From positions 1 to 64,000 of the forward strand of contig JAPEUT010000090.1 of assembly GCA_027946375.1 (NCBI GenBank): a DNA stretch of 64,000 nucleotides. Direction: 5' to 3'. Each line of letters opens with the position of its first letter. Position 1 is the first letter of the stretch. This stretch comes from Neodidymelliopsis sp. IMI 364377 (taxonomy: Eukaryota; Ascomycota; Dothideomycetes; Pleosporales; Didymellaceae). The position numbers and the translations under genes were made by a program. This document shows positions 30,750 through 42,938 of this stretch, piece by piece. Below the pieces are notes generated by a model, which had not been told where the DNA came from, did no database searches, and saw nothing but the letters and a program-made list of their open reading frames with translations.

Positions 30750-32186
30750 TTATCCAGTGTAGCTACGAGCATTACACGTGAACGCCCCGCGCACATCACC
30801 ACCATTGTACTGGTGGATGATGTCCTCAACAGACGCATATGTACCGGCGCCGAGAATGACGATACCGATGATGAAGACGCAGGCGTTGAGGATACTCAGT
30901 GCGATGTTCTTGGAGCTAGAGTTCCACTTGCCCTCCTTTACGAGCTGGAACCAGAAGAGAGCAGGGAAGTAGAATGTGAAACCGGAGATGAAGAGGGAAG
31001 AGATGAGACCGAGAAGCGCGTTGAAGAAGGGGATAGCCTCTGCGATGATCCAGCCAATGATGGTGATGATGGTGATCAGGCAAATCCAGACGCTCCAACC
31101 GCGGACGCCCTTGACGTAGCGGATAGGCGAGTTGGGGAATGCGCGGTCCATGATGTAGCGTCCGACGACTGTGCCGTTGATGGATCCGGAGATGAAGATA
31201 ACGGGCAGAGCGATACCGAAAGCGATGCGGGAGACAGTGCTGCCTGCAGAAAGCAGAGCAGGCGACTTGACATCGGCACCCACGAAAGCATAGATAAGCG
31301 CACCGGTCAGCGTGTAAATGAAAATTTCGATCAATCCAAGTGCCCAGATAGACTTGACGTAGTCGGTAGGGGTGTGCATCTCAGACATGAAGGAGAACTG
31401 GCAGACAGCGAAGGAGTAGGCGAAAACAATGTTAGTGGTCGCCAGGAAAGCCTGGTAAAAGGTGGTGCCCTCTGGGGGCCATGCGGACCAGGAAACAGCG
31501 GCAAGACCACCGGGCGCATTGCTTGCCTGAACACCAGTCGCGATGATAGTGATCATGATAGCGACAATGATACTGACGAAATCGATGTATCCAAGGATCG
31601 CGAATTCGGCAAACGTGGGCGGCAGGGCAAGAAGCAGCAGAATGATCAAAGAGATCACACTCCACACCAGCGCACAGATTGTGTAGTCGTCGACAATATT
31701 GATAAATGCGATGGTACCGGTCAAAGCGTGGGAGCCAACAAGCAGAATCAGGAATAGCGCGAACATGACTCCTGTCAGCTCGTATCCGAAGCGGCCCCAG
31801 ATGAGCTGCACAGCGTCCGAGTAGTGATTGACGTGCGGGTACCGCATCTTGACCTGACCAACAACATATGACGTATAGATGGCGACCAAACCCAGGCCCA
31901 CGCACATGATGACACCAGCGACCATGCCCAGCGTTGCGAACGCGCTGGGAATACTGAGAGATCCAAGAGCGATAGCCTCGACAATCAAGCAGATTGTGAG
32001 GCGCTTCCATCCCAATCGGTTAAATTTCTCGGAGCCCTCCTGGACGGTGGCAGTCTTGTCGAGAGGCATGTTGAGCTCGGGGTCGCTCTTCTTGCCCTCA
32101 GAGGAAATATCGTCACCCTCAGCGCGGTAGTTGGGGGCATTTGTTGGGTAACCGCGCTCCGGGTAGGACCTCTGAACTTCCTGCAT
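30750..32186 (-). CDS. Amino-acid permease, Mtr/AAAP type
   Basis: A single exon of 478 residues with ATG at 32186. About 60 cytosolic residues, with an acidic Ser-rich patch (SSEGKKSDPELN), precede eleven hydrophobic segments. The first reads LGWKRLTICLIVEAIALGS then LSIPSAFATLG, the substrate-binding segment of the AAAP family. FAYSFAVCQFSFMSEMHTP is another conserved block. It resembles the Neurospora neutral and aromatic amino-acid permease Mtr in length and order. The role is proton-coupled uptake of amino acids at the plasma membrane. Its 5' flank is a long gene-free region, so regulation may be complex. The exact substrate cannot be read. Confidence 0.88.
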   Translation of the reverse strand: MQEVQRSYPERGYPTNAPNYRAEGDDISSEGKKSDPELNMPLDKTATVQEGSEKFNRLGWKRLTICLIVEAIALGSLSIPSAFATLGMVAGVIMCVGLGLVAIYTSYVVGQVKMRYPHVNHYSDAVQLIWGRFGYELTGVMFALFLILLVGSHALTGTIAFINIVDDYTICALVWSVISLIILLLLALPPTFAEFAILGYIDFVSIIVAIMITIIATGVQASNAPGGLAAVSWSAWPPEGTTFYQAFLATTNIVFAYSFAVCQFSFMSEMHTPTDYVKSIWALGLIEIFIYTLTGALIYAFVGADVKSPALLSAGSTVSRIAFGIALPVIFISGSINGTVVGRYIMDRAFPNSPIRYVKGVRGWSVWICLITIITIIGWIIAEAIPFFNALLGLISSLFISGFTFYFPALFWFQLVKEGKWNSSSKNIALSILNACVFIIGIVILGAGTYASVEDIIHQYNGGDVRGAFTCNARSYTG

Positions 32187-34077
32187 GTTGAAAGAGTGCT
32201 CCTTTTATCGATGTTGAAGTGATGAAGATAGAAGATGAAGAAGGTCCCAAAGGCGGCGGTGAGGCCTCGTTTTGAAGGTCGGTAGTCAGCGGCGAGCTAG
32301 TCGTTGAGACGAGGCTCGATACAGAAGTCGCAGTGCAGGTCGAAGCCAAACCTTGGAACGGACAGCGGGCAAGCGGTCGATGCTAACAGCGAGCCGTGGC
32401 AGGTAGGATTAGTAGCTGGAACCGTAATGCAATGCAGGTCTCGTGGCTCAGAGGCGACATGTGCTATTTTGTACCCTTCAAGCTTATCTGCCACTTTCCC
32501 CAGATGTGTAATAGAATGATGGCTATCAACAGCTCCGCTCCACGTCCCAAGACGCTCTGACCGCAACTGACCGGGCGCAACAGGAACCAGCTCGAGTCGG
32601 GGTCAATTCTCGGGGCTGGACGCTGCCAACGGGCATATCCAGGTGGCCATTCACGGCGGCAGCAGTCGGCCCACCTCTGGAGTTACATTACCCAAGCCTT
32701 GCGCCAAGCTGGAGGCTGAAGCTCGCGAAAACAGAAACTTCAGACGGATCTGGCGATGGACCAACAGCTCGATCAGGCGAGCAAGTACTCCGCTTTCTCC
32801 AGACACACAGGCCTGCGCACCTTCTGGCAGCACAGTCTGGGGATAACACATCCTTTGGCGTGGCAGCACACAGCATCGTCAAAGGCGCTCTGTTACAGCT
32901 CTGGCGCGCGCGTCTCAGGGTTCCCAGTGTGCATCGTGTGCCCCTGCGGCGGCGACGGATGACGCGCTCCACTTGGTGCTTAGCAGTTGACGTAAAATCT
33001 TGAAAATTTTACGTTGCGCACACCTGCAGCAGAGGGACGTGCAGTTCTCGCGCGTGGGTGCTCCGTTTCGAATGGGAATTGATCGGTGACGCCACGACAC
33101 GCCCTTTGCGATACGATGCAGCTGAATTCGGGGGACGTTGTGCTGAACGCAGATAACAACGACGCACAGTGACGATGGACTCGCAACGCCACCAGGCGTG
33201 AGCGCCTGCAGCCCTACCCGTGGTAGTCTCCCTCTCTCGGCGAGCGGTGGGTTCAGTCAAGCCTTTCGATCCGCGCAAACCCGGTAAGTGGCGCGTCTTG
33301 ACTTTCTTTAGCCGAGCCATTACCGGCGCGCTATTAGTCAGGCACACCGGGTGCTTAGGCCTCAAACAGTAATTTCTGACATCGCATTCGTGATGCTCGC
33401 CCCATGTCTGGATCCTGGACAGGTAATGCAAACGTCCCACATGTAATTCAAAGGTAATAGAATAGACAAACGGCACGCTTGACACTCGTATGCTTATCTC
33501 TACCCCGTGCGCATCCTGGAGAACAGAATAACGGGGCGGTCGAGGGTTCAGAGATGAGCCAATAACGGCTAAGGCAAAAGTGTTCGAGATGGGCGCATGT
33601 CGCGCGACCTTCTCTTCCCCGGACGGACCCTTTGTAAGTTCTCGGAACTGGACTGTTTGCTCGGAAACAACGTCGGAGTCGGCCCTTCAAACGGATCGAA
33701 GTTCCGTAGCTGGTATTTGTGCCTGTTGCAAGTCTGGACGAGAGTGGGGTCAATTGTCGATGTTCTGGAAAATGTATATCGAACGATCTGGTATCGTGAC
33801 ACAAAAATGGAACAGTGCTGCGGGGTAAAGGGCTGGTAGTAGGTCTGGACAAGTCGTCGATGATCATTTGTGGCTTTGCACATCATGGAACTGTAATCTA
33901 TGATATTGCCCTTGACACTGGTCAGTCGAGAAGCTCCCGACTGACACCGTCTCTTGATAAAGCTGACGGCAAGTTCGCGGGGCTGGGATCGATCTCGACC
34001 TAGCGATACTGGAAGCGGGGCTGTTCTAAGGATTCTGCTGAGGACAAGCTGTTCTGATCACAGTCACAGCCTCAGCT
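32187..34077. other. Long intergenic region between the permease and the histidine phosphatase
   Basis: About 1.9 kb, GC-rich at 32550-33300. Contains the permease promoter (right of 32186 on the minus strand). A 139-codon minus frame at 33448-33867 is Arg/Ser/Pro-rich without recognisable motifs and I do not accept it as a gene. Confidence 0.4.
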
Positions 34078-35022
34078 TCAGCTTTCGTTCGATGAAACCG
34101 CCTTGAGTTCTTCGAACACATGTGGATCCATCTCTCTCTTCTCAAACCCTCTCGAAGACTTGCTTTCATCGGTCTCTTCCAAATGGGCGTCTACTGCTGT
34201 GGAATCAAGTGTGAAGTCGTAGGTTCGATGTTCGCCTGCACGTGTCAATTCAACTTTTCTATAAAACAAGGAGATTTACGAACAGTTCAACCATGCTGTG
34301 CCAGTCATGGGATCCTCAACATCCCAATCCTCAGTGAGGAAGTGGGCGAAAGCGCCATGTGTGACGAGGACAATCTATCCTGTTAGCTTCGCTGCGACGA
34401 AGAGAGCTTTGAGTTGGCGACATACCTGCTTTTCTGACCGTTGCAGTAAAAAACTCCTCAGGTCTGCTGCACGTTTTGAAATTGCATCTCGCTCATATGC
34501 CCAGTACCCTTTCTACAAGGAGTTGAGTCAGCAGACGATGAGCATCCAAAGGCGAGACGTACCTTGCTATTCCATCCCTCGACCACATGCGAGGCATCGA
34601 TCTTGTTGTAATCGAATGGGATTTCGCCCTCTGCAAAAAGCTGGGGTAATATCTGTTTTACATCCTCTGCGTTATCTGCAAGACCAACATCGCATCCAAT
34701 GTTGCTGACTTCCTGTAATGGCGGGAGGAGCACGAAGGGAACTTCCTCTCGTGCTAGCGTGGGACCCAGACTCAACGATGCAGTTTGAATGGTGCGCCTC
34801 AGAGGTGACGAGAACACTATGTCGATGTCGTTGTGGTACTTGAATGCCGATTGTAAGGTGCTGCATTGCCCTTTCCCTTTCGGGGTTAGGAGCGCATCGC
34901 GGATCGAGTAGTTGCGCTGCAAGGAGTGAGATCATCGTGTTTTGCGTTTGCGTCCCATTCAAGCTTACTGTTGCGTTGTGCTCGCCTTGTGCGTGACGGA
35001 TGATATGAATTCTCGGGGCCAT
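34078..35022 (-). CDS. Histidine phosphatase (phosphoglycerate mutase-like), five exons
   Basis: Exons 35022-34969, 34916-34563, 34512-34426, 34374-34284 and 34235-34078, with introns of 52, 50, 51 and 48 bp, all GT-AG and in phase, give 247 residues. The catalytic phospho-histidine is in IIRHAQGEHN at the start. The second active-site block is IVFSSPLRRTIQTA, the acid/base region has LPPLQEVSNIGCDVG, and the last histidine is in IVLVTHGAFAHFL. The final intron removes an in-frame TAA and restores GTAWLNCEHRTYDF, the usual C-terminal strand. It resembles small fungal phosphatases of the yeast DET1 type, but the substrate is unknown. No signal peptide, so cytosolic. Confidence 0.85.
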
Positions 35023-35553
35023 GTTGTGCACGTGGTGTGTTTCCTACACGACCGTCTCGGATTTGGTGGGGTGTTGAGTCACTCGTCTTTGCTGCAGCTC
35101 ACAGAGACAAACACGATGAGATTGCTTGATATTCAGCGCCGTGTTTGAAGATATGGATGTTGCGCCGTTGCCTCTCTAAAGCGCCCAAGTCTATTGTGCA
35201 ATGCTGTGACTCTACCTCCAAGCACTCACTGACTTTTCGCGGTTTCCCAAAGGCAGGTTTAGCGATGACGTTGACGCTAGCCATTCTGGGTCGGCTGTGG
35301 GTCTTCTCACGATAAGACGATTGTAATGAAATGGCGGTCGCCCTTGACGAGGTCTGCTTACTGATTTCCCGAACGCGCGATGGTCAACGTGTTGCAACCA
35401 GGCTTAGCTTTATTATGTTTGATAGCTGACGAGCTACATATTGCACTCCCGGTCACCATCCCAAGAGCAGGCCAGCTGCTTGAGCATATCCACACATGTT
35501 GTTTCGTAGGCAAAATCATCAACAGCGTTGCACCATGCCCGACTCACCAATAC
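35023..35553. other. Intergenic, promoter of the histidine phosphatase and 3' side of a Myb/SANT-like gene
   Basis: 531 bp with only short frames. Nothing further supported. Confidence 0.4.
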
Positions 35554-37172
35554 CTACTCAGCTTTTCTGCCCTTCCTAAGCTTCTTGCTTCCATAATGCA
35601 GTGAGGTCTTTGGCACTACTCCTTTCGAATACTGCTTCCCGAATCGCTCGACCTCCTTGGTCAAACTGGAATGACTCCTCTCAGGCCTGACTGCCTGCTC
35701 GCCCTTCAGGACCTTTCCTTTGAATTGTTGGTTGAATTCATCAACGAATCTCTTCCAGCCTTTGCTTGGTTTTCCGTTTGTCAAGTGCTTCAGAATCCAT
35801 TCTCGTTCCTCCATCACATACGGCTCTACCACCTCCCTGAACCTGACACCCGTATTGCGCCGAATCTGTTGCACAGTACGCTTGTTGAGAGCGGTGATGG
35901 CTTCTTGGTTGTTCCAATCGCGCGGTGGAGGGTTCAGGAAGATACGCTGGCGATGCGACTTGTCTAGTAGCTTGATGATTAATTTACCCTTCTGATCGGA
36001 GGCGGTACCGTCTGGAAGGCGTTCATACCGGCCAGGCACAAACTGAGTGCTATTAAAGCATTAGTATAGACCGCAACGGTAAAGCAGGTGATACTATCAG
36101 CACTTACAACTCTGGTTCTGCGGTAAACTCGGCGCTGTTGGAGTAGTCCTCTGCAAGAGATCCCCACTTGACGTTACGGAAGAGATGTGGTTTGTTCGTA
36201 TCCTTTACAGCATCGGGGAAGTCCTCAGAGTCACTATCGTAGTACTCAGGACCCGCCTTCTTAGCAGTGGCGATTAGCTGAGCGTGCTCGGGGTTTGAAG
36301 GATCAAGAATGCGCTCAGACCGTTTCAGAATGTTTGTCGACAAGGTCAGCTTGCTCTCAGGCGAAGCAGGAGCACCATCTTCGTCCCCAGCGTCAAAAGC
36401 GACTTCATCGTCTTCAAAACCGCTGTCATCATGACTGTACTTTGCCTTCTTGATCCTGCGAGACGTATTGCGCACAGCCTTTCTCTGCGACACAGACACG
36501 ACCTTCTCCTTTATGGAAGGCATCAGGTCAATCTCTGAGTCAGTGTCATAGTCTTCATTCGTGCTGATTCCGGAAAAGCTCCGTTCTCGATACGAAGAAG
36601 CCTGTGAATGTGTACGCTTTGTAAGCAGCTTTCCAGCATCGACTGACTCTTTGAGGGCGGCTTGAATGTTCCGTAACTTGAGCTTCAGGCCGGAGTTGGG
36701 TGAGGTGGAAACCGATGATCGGATGACATTGTAAGCGGAATCTGCTGTGTTCTCGGAGGCGACGTTTTCTGTAGTCAGAGACTTCGCGCGTGTGTTTCGA
36801 TCGGGTGTCAACTGCAGCTTCAGATGGGGCGATCGAGATGGCGAAGAATCAGCTTCAATGGCGGAAGTCGTCGACAACTGACCTGTAGTAATGTGAGAGG
36901 AATTCTAAGTCTCATGAATCGATGCATCTACCAAGCGGGCTGTTGGGGCGAGCTATGTAGTCTTGATGTTCGGTGAGTTCTCCAACTAAATGGAGGCCTG
37001 TAATAAATGCGGTGAAGACCGAATGAGCATGGTGCGATATAGGCGAAAGTGACTCGCGCTTGAGAGGTGTGGGACGTTCAGAGATGCGATCTTCGGTGCC
37101 ATCTTGAACGATCTGAGCAAGATCATCTTTGCCATTTCGCCGCGCAGTCGCACCCTGAGCGCGGGAAGTCAT
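35554..37172 (-). CDS. Myb/SANT-like putative nuclear protein, 503 residues
   Basis: Three exons, 37172-36932, 36882-36108 and 36049-35554, with introns of 49 and 58 bp in matching phases. The N-terminal half is disordered, Ser-rich and basic, with acidic patches (DTDSEIDLMP, FEDDEVAFDAGDEDG) and a basic patch NTSRRIKKAKY that could direct it to the nucleus. The C-terminal half carries NKRTVQQIRRNTGVRF, then MEEREWILKHLTNG and WKRFVDEFNQQFKG, a Myb/SANT-like helix pair close to ERNALAQLL and IAERFNDQ of the protein at 24639. Both share the following block ending in YSKGVVP or YDKGEAP. No catalytic motif. It is the best evidence, with 24639, that the unknown proteins in this window form one family. 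Confidence 0.7.
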
Positions 37173-37939
37173 GTTGCTAACAGAAAGGGGACTTTTCAGA
37201 ACGAATTACAACAGAGCCCGTCTCAAAGTGATGAAAATGGGCGACGATAGCGCCTGGGTACGTAGTTGCGAGAAGCTGACGCAGGCGCGCAAAAGTATGT
37301 TCATGAAGGTGAGCCAGGTGGAGCGATTGAGTGACTACGATATGTGGGTGTCGGCGCTGCTGTTGTTCCGGGGTAGCCTATCCTGCTATTGTAAATCTCG
37401 TTTCATCTTCACCGTGAAGGCGGGCCATTGCAGGTGAGCTGTGTTGAGGTGAAAGCATCGTGATCCGAATCGGAAAGTGGCGAGACCTCTTCTGAATATT
37501 TCAGCGTAAATCACACCGTGCATTATAACATTGACTGAGCTTACTTTTTGCATTATATAATGAAAGAGTAGGCTCTTGTAGCGGTCGCAGTGCCATTTGA
37601 CTGGTGGGTGCTGGACAAGTTGGGAGCTGATTATGTCAGACATGTCAAAGGCCAAGACCAGGTGAAGGTAGATTTGCCTTTCACAATTCTCTCTGTCATT
37701 ATTAAAACAAATCGAGTAACAAGCCCATGGAGACTGTGAGGTGGTGTAACAGTTGTCTCGTGCACGCTGCGTGCGTAATTTGGTATTGAGGTGAAAGATA
37801 TATGAAGTGCAAAAGCGCAATCGCCCCCTAGAGAGTACGTCAATGGCAGGCCCACTTGACACTTGTGACTGGCTCAATGGTTACAACAGGAAGCAGGTGA
37901 ATCAGTAGGCAAGGCCATACATGAGAGCAGGAGGACAGT
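37173..37939. other. Intergenic between a Myb/SANT-like gene and the alpha-galactosidase 3' end
   Basis: 767 bp. Frames of up to 163 codons exist on the minus strand but have odd composition (many Cys, Tyr, His) and no motif. It holds the promoter of the gene starting at 37172. Confidence 0.4.
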
Positions 37940-39675
37940 TTACTCCAAAATCTCGAAACCCACAAAGTCGGGTGCCCAGCTCGTCGCATTACCGTATCCG
38001 CCAAAGACAACAGTGTTGTTTGTACCTTCATCGAACCCGTCGACCTCAATCGTCAAGCGTCCACTCTCTTCCCAATCTCCACCAGAGAGCGGGAACGCCC
38101 ATCGCTTTGCCGCACGTCCATTGACTGATATTGTTGCATTCCTTGCATTGTCACCCCATTGCCACGCCGTTTCGAAGGCGTAATCATAGTTAACGAAGTC
38201 GACACCAAGGGTCTTCTTGCCGGAGGATGATACGACGACTTTGGTGAATGTGGCGCTAGATCCTGCGGCAATGCTACCGGCTTTTGACCCGGTAGGTAGA
38301 CAATTACCTGAAGAGCAAGAAACAAGCTTGGCTGCACCAGAAAGTGTGGCGTTCGATGCAGAGTAATAGCCGGTAGACTTGAGAGGTGCGGCTACAGTGA
38401 TGTTTGAGAGTATCCACAGCCGAAGTTCGTGTCCGACGAGATCAACTTTCTGCACACCTTCCACTTCACCCACATCTTTTGCCGCCCACACGTCGTTAGC
38501 CTGGGCTGAACCAATGCCTAGCGATGCTAAATCAATATTCACGCTTTGCGAATCATTCTTCCAGTTTGCAATGCCGAGTACCTGACGCGAGCTGGAGAGC
38601 TCCCCTAACCAGATGTCGTATTCCTCCTCAGAGTAGCGACGTACGAGCTGTGCTTGTCTAGCGAGCGGATCTTGATTGATAGCAATGACTTCCTTGTTGG
38701 ACAAAATCTCGAGCGAATGTTGGTTGAGCTTCCCCGGGTCGACTGCCGCACCGATGATCAAAGGTGACTTGTTCATAGCCCACATACCAAAGTGAAAGCG
38801 TTCTTCTTCCTCCGAGAGGGCATCAAGGCCAATGCTGTTGCTGTTAGAACATTTCATCTATCGACGTAGTGTAGTGCACTTACATCAGCATGTCCATGTC
38901 CGCAAACGCGCCAATCGTGGTGTGTCTGTAATAGGGTACAACTTGGTTTGTGATGCGCCAAATACTTCGCCACGCGTTATAGATGTCATTGCTTATCCTC
39001 CACGAATTGCCAATCTTAGAAGCCCATGCTCCAGTGTCGACGCCGATGCCCCACTGGCAAACGTAGTATTGGATGTCACGGTCCACGGCATCGAGCTCTG
39101 CAGCCATGTGCTGGAAGCGTGCTGGTGATTGCGACTCGGCTGATGACGAATCTACCATCGTGGTATTGGATGTCGAGTAACAGTTGTCGTATCTAAGGTA
39201 TATCAGCCATGGTACCTCTCATAGCTGGAATGTATGCTTACTTCAAACTGTCGCCGCCCCATTCTGCAAAGCTCTCGGCATCAAGCTGCTCATATCCCAA
39301 ACTAGCTGGCAAATCTGTACTTCCACACTGCAGATATCCAGCACCTGAGTATAGACCGAAATCAAGGCCAAGGCTATGAATATAATCACCTAGAGCTTTA
39401 CCACCAGATGGAAAGAGCGTTTCATTCCATTGCAGCTTTCCTTCCGCTGTTCGGTCTCTCGATGGCCAGCCACAATCAACAGTAATGAAGTTGTAACCAA
39501 GCTTGTCAAGACCCAACGCGACGAGGCCGTCAGTGCTGTGCTTTATCTTGTCTTCGGAGGGGAAGCAGTTGTATGTGTTATACGAGTTCCATCCCATCGG
39601 GGGACTTGGCGATCGAACTGTCTTGGCCGCAGCTGGCAGGAGGAGTGCCACAAACGCAAAGATTCTCGTCGTCAT
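37940..39675 (-). CDS. Secreted alpha-galactosidase, GH27
   Basis: Three exons, 39675-39242, 39192-38884 and 38840-37940, with introns of 49 and 43 bp, give 547 residues. ATG 39675 opens a signal peptide (MTTRIFAFVALLLPAAA). GH27 landmarks: PPMGWNSYNTYNC, FITVDCGWPSRDR, LGLDFGLYSGAGYLQCG, the nucleophile Asp in SLKYDNCY (restored by splicing), QWGIGVD, the acid/base Asp in SWRISNDI, and FGMWAMNKSPLIIG. After the barrel comes a beta domain, then about 130 residues (SGAAKLVSCSSGNCLP to the end) that resemble a CBM35-like carbohydrate-binding module. The enzyme removes terminal alpha-galactose from raffinose-type oligosaccharides or galactomannan outside the cell. It is divergent from the BBE-like oxidase gene. 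Confidence 0.92.
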
Positions 39676-40686
39676 CTCGGCTCTTGAGAAAAGAACACCG
39701 TACAATGCCGAAGGGAGTGAAGATGCGACATTGAACTATATCACTGTACGCTCGGCCAAGCTACCCAAGAGGAGATCGCAAGACGTTACATCCCGGGCCC
39801 AGGCAAGGAACCTGAAAGGTACCCAAGACCGTCGGATATCGGTAGCCATCCGTATAGAAACTGCTGAATTCGTCTAGAGCCCCACGTCTTGAGCGCTTAA
39901 GGCATATAGATGTTTACCCCTTTGCAGATCAATACCTGGGCACAATTTTTGGATGCGCTTGGAGACAACATAGTACTATAGCGGGCCGTTGCAAGCGCTG
40001 ATCTACCCCGCGTCGGAAGAATGCTGTCGCGAGGAACAAAAGAATTGTTCCGTTTCGTTGGCTGACAGATGTTGTGAAGGTCTGGTCGCAGAGAGAGGAG
40101 GTTGGGAAGGTTAGGAAGCACACAGCCGACGCCTCTATGACGTCATCGGCAAAACCGCCGATGCTACTGTGGATGTGGATAGCTTCACAAGATCGCTTTC
40201 ACACCCCATATCTTATACGCTCGTCAAGATGTCTACCAATGCGTCTTTTCTTCCAGTTTCTTCCTTTATCGAGTTGATTTTGATACATAGGTACTACACA
40301 ACCTGAAGTGGTCGCGCGGGAGTACCGGCGACTCAATGTCAGCTTGTCCCCAAATCTAACAAACACGTCGCTCACGTGTAGGGACATGTGATAAAACGTT
40401 TGCCCATCGCTAATCTGGGCCAGTCGGCAGCATTCAGCGGACGTGGGACCGCGTTAGTCCTCATGCAGAGCCGAGCCGGAGGGCCTGGGGTGCTAATCTC
40501 GTTAAGGCCATTGTGTAACTTGCCAACCGTTGCACAGCTGCCTTTGCCTTCAATCATCGACCGATCCGAGATTCTGAACCGGCGGTATTAGATAAGGCTG
40601 AGAGACATCTTGCCTGATGAACTGTTGTGAAGAGAGGAAGCATTATCCCCATTTTCCTTCTGAGATCATCGCCGGTACTGTTAATA
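39676..40686. promoter_or_regulatory. Divergent promoter region, alpha-galactosidase and BBE-like oxidase
   Basis: 1.0 kb between two start codons that point away from each other. It must hold both promoters. No convincing TATA box or coding frame; I cannot name a regulator site with confidence. Confidence 0.4.
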
Positions 40687-42479
40687 ATGCTTTCTCGCAT
40701 TGCGCTAACGATAGGTTTGGTGGCTTTGTCAATAGCTCGAATCAGTGGTAACAGTTTCGAACCGCACGACTTCAATATAGAGGCAGCTTTGGAGAAGCTC
40801 GGTGTTGCTGTTTCAACATTACCAGAACCTGAACCTGGTGTACAATTTCTGGATGGCCGCTCTCTGCTCACAACATGCTCCCTTGCTGTGAGCATCCAAC
40901 GCCTTAGACCTTCTTGGCGTTGATAGCTAACAACAGTCCCAGTGTACTTCGCTGACTATTCTGTTTGGCAAAGAACAGGTCTTGGCTGAGGGATCTTCGG
41001 CATACACCTCCTTCACTGAGGTCTACTGGTCTGCCCAGCAAAGTGCGATGAAACCACTCTGTATTTTCAAGCCATTAAAAACTCTAGACGTCTCTACATT
41101 AGTATTGATTGCACGACTGTATCAATGTCCGTTCGCCGTCAAAGGTGGCGGCCATGCAGCCTGGGCCGGCGCATCCAGTATTGAGGACGGTATCACCGTC
41201 TCCATGGAGAAATTCAGACAAGCTAGGGTCGCTTCTAATAAGAAGACAATCGATGTTGGTCCTGGTCTTCGGTGGTCTGACGTATACACTGCTGCTGAAC
41301 AATATGGTTTAAGTGTAGTCGGAGGAAGAGTAAGTGAATGCATGCGTTTGATCTGGCGTATAACTGACGCCTAAGAAGATGGCTCCTGTCGGCGTGTCCG
41401 GCTTGATTCTTGGAGGGGGTATTTCGCATTTTGCCAGCAAGCTCGGCTGGGCTTGCGATAACATAGCAAGCTTTGAGCTTGTGACAGCATCTGGTTTGGT
41501 CCTTGATGTCACGCTAGAATCCTATCCTGACCTATACTGGGCGCTGAGAGGAGGAGGAAATAATTTTGGAGTGGTGACTAACTTCAAGCTCGCAACCTTC
41601 CCTCTTGGTCAGATGTGGGGAGGTCAACGCGTCTATCTGGAGGACTCCTTTTCCAGTGTGCTCGATGCCATACACCAGTTCACTGTTATAGGTTCGGTCA
41701 AGGATGAAGATGCCGCTCAAATTGTGGTACGTCTGCTCAAATTGAGTTCGCTCGTGCAAGAAGAAATCTGACGCAACTCACAGACTTTCGCTAGTGCACC
41801 GAGTATCGGAAAGGTTGCATTCGCTAACCTGCATTACGCGAAGCCGATCGCTAACGCATCTGTATTCAACGCCTGGAACAACATCACCGTCATACAAGAC
41901 ACTACAGGATTTCGCACGATGTCTGGTATGGCCAATCTCCTCAACGAAGGAGCTCCCGCACCGGGTGCCTTCCAGACATGGTGGGGCATCAGTCTCAAGA
42001 TGGACAGAGAACTGCTCCAGTTCATCGTTGAGACCTTTTATATGGCAGAAGCCACCGTTGCAGACGTTGAGAAGATCCTCCTCGTCATGGCCGTTCAACC
42101 CATTACGGAAAGAGCACTCAAAGCCATGCAAAGGAACGGAGGTAACGCCCTTGGACTCGATACAGAAGGCGGCCCCTACTTCGTCCTCAACTTCAATGCC
42201 GCCTGGAACAAAAAAGAGGATGAGGCGATGTTTCATAGGGTCATCTTGAGAATCATAGAAATTGTCAAAACCGAGGCTACGAGGAGGCAACTCGACAACG
42301 ACTTTGTATATCTCAACTACGCATCTGAATACCAGGATCCGATCAGCAGCTATGGAGCAGCCAACAAACAGCGGCTTATCAGCCTCTCGAAGAAGTACGA
42401 CCCAGCACAGGTTTTCCAGTATCTTCAGCCTGGAAACTTCAAGCTGATCAAAGGGGCACCAAAATCAGAGAACCCGTAA
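40687..42479 (+). CDS. Secreted BBE-like FAD-linked oxidase
   Basis: Four exons, 40687-40887, 40943-41329, 41379-41726 and 41784-42479, with introns of 55, 49 and 57 bp, give 543 residues. A second acceptor at 41375 would add one Lys. The signal peptide is MLSRIALTIGLVALSIARISG. The FAD_binding_4 domain has PFAVKGGGHAAWAGASS, whose His usually carries FAD covalently, then IDVGPGLRWSDVY, GVSGLILGGGISHFASK, and WALRGGGNNFGVVT. The C-terminal BBE segment ends YDPAQVFQYLQPGNFKL. The Cys that makes the second covalent link in bicovalent members is not seen, so attachment is probably through His alone. The family oxidises sugars, alkaloids or polyketides; with a galactosidase and sugar transporter next door a sugar substrate is an attractive guess. 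Confidence 0.88.
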
Positions 42480-42938
42480 GAAAATTTTGTATCAAGTCAG
42501 GGCTTGGACACTTGGTTTTACTTCGCTGCTGGCACTTTCACTTGAATGCAGCGGGATTTAGCTTACATGGGTTGAGTTCTATCGACTGAAGGGGACTATA
42601 TTATACCTTATACTGTTGAGACCCAGTCCATAATGGCTGAGGCTTGGTCAGAGGAATTGCTGCTCAATCGCACGTTGCTAGTAGATGAGCCGTTCAATTG
42701 TCCTGGAAGATCCGGGACTTCGTAGCGCTCACACTTGGATCCGGTACCAAAAATGAGGCGTCATTTCCCGCAGACTCAAGACAATGCATCAAGGCAACGT
42801 TATGAGAGTTATGTTCGCTAACGAGATGAGTACTTTCAGTAGCCCAAGCTCAAATCACCCCGTGCTATGATCTCATCGATCGTAGAAAGACAACAATGGT
42901 ACTACGTAGACTATGAGAAATGGCAATACTTCCAATGT
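42480..42938. other. Intergenic between convergent BBE-like oxidase and sugar transporter genes
   Basis: 459 bp holding the two 3' ends. No gene seen. Confidence 0.4.

Noticed and set aside
30813..31757. 314-codon plus-strand frame
   Set aside because: It is antisense to the amino-acid permease, whose conserved membrane segments and motifs are clear. The Asp/Gly-rich composition is what the complement of hydrophobic codons gives.
33448..33867. 139-codon minus-strand frame in the long intergenic region
   Set aside because: No motif, no plausible initiation context, and overlapping frames of similar length on both strands; treated as chance.
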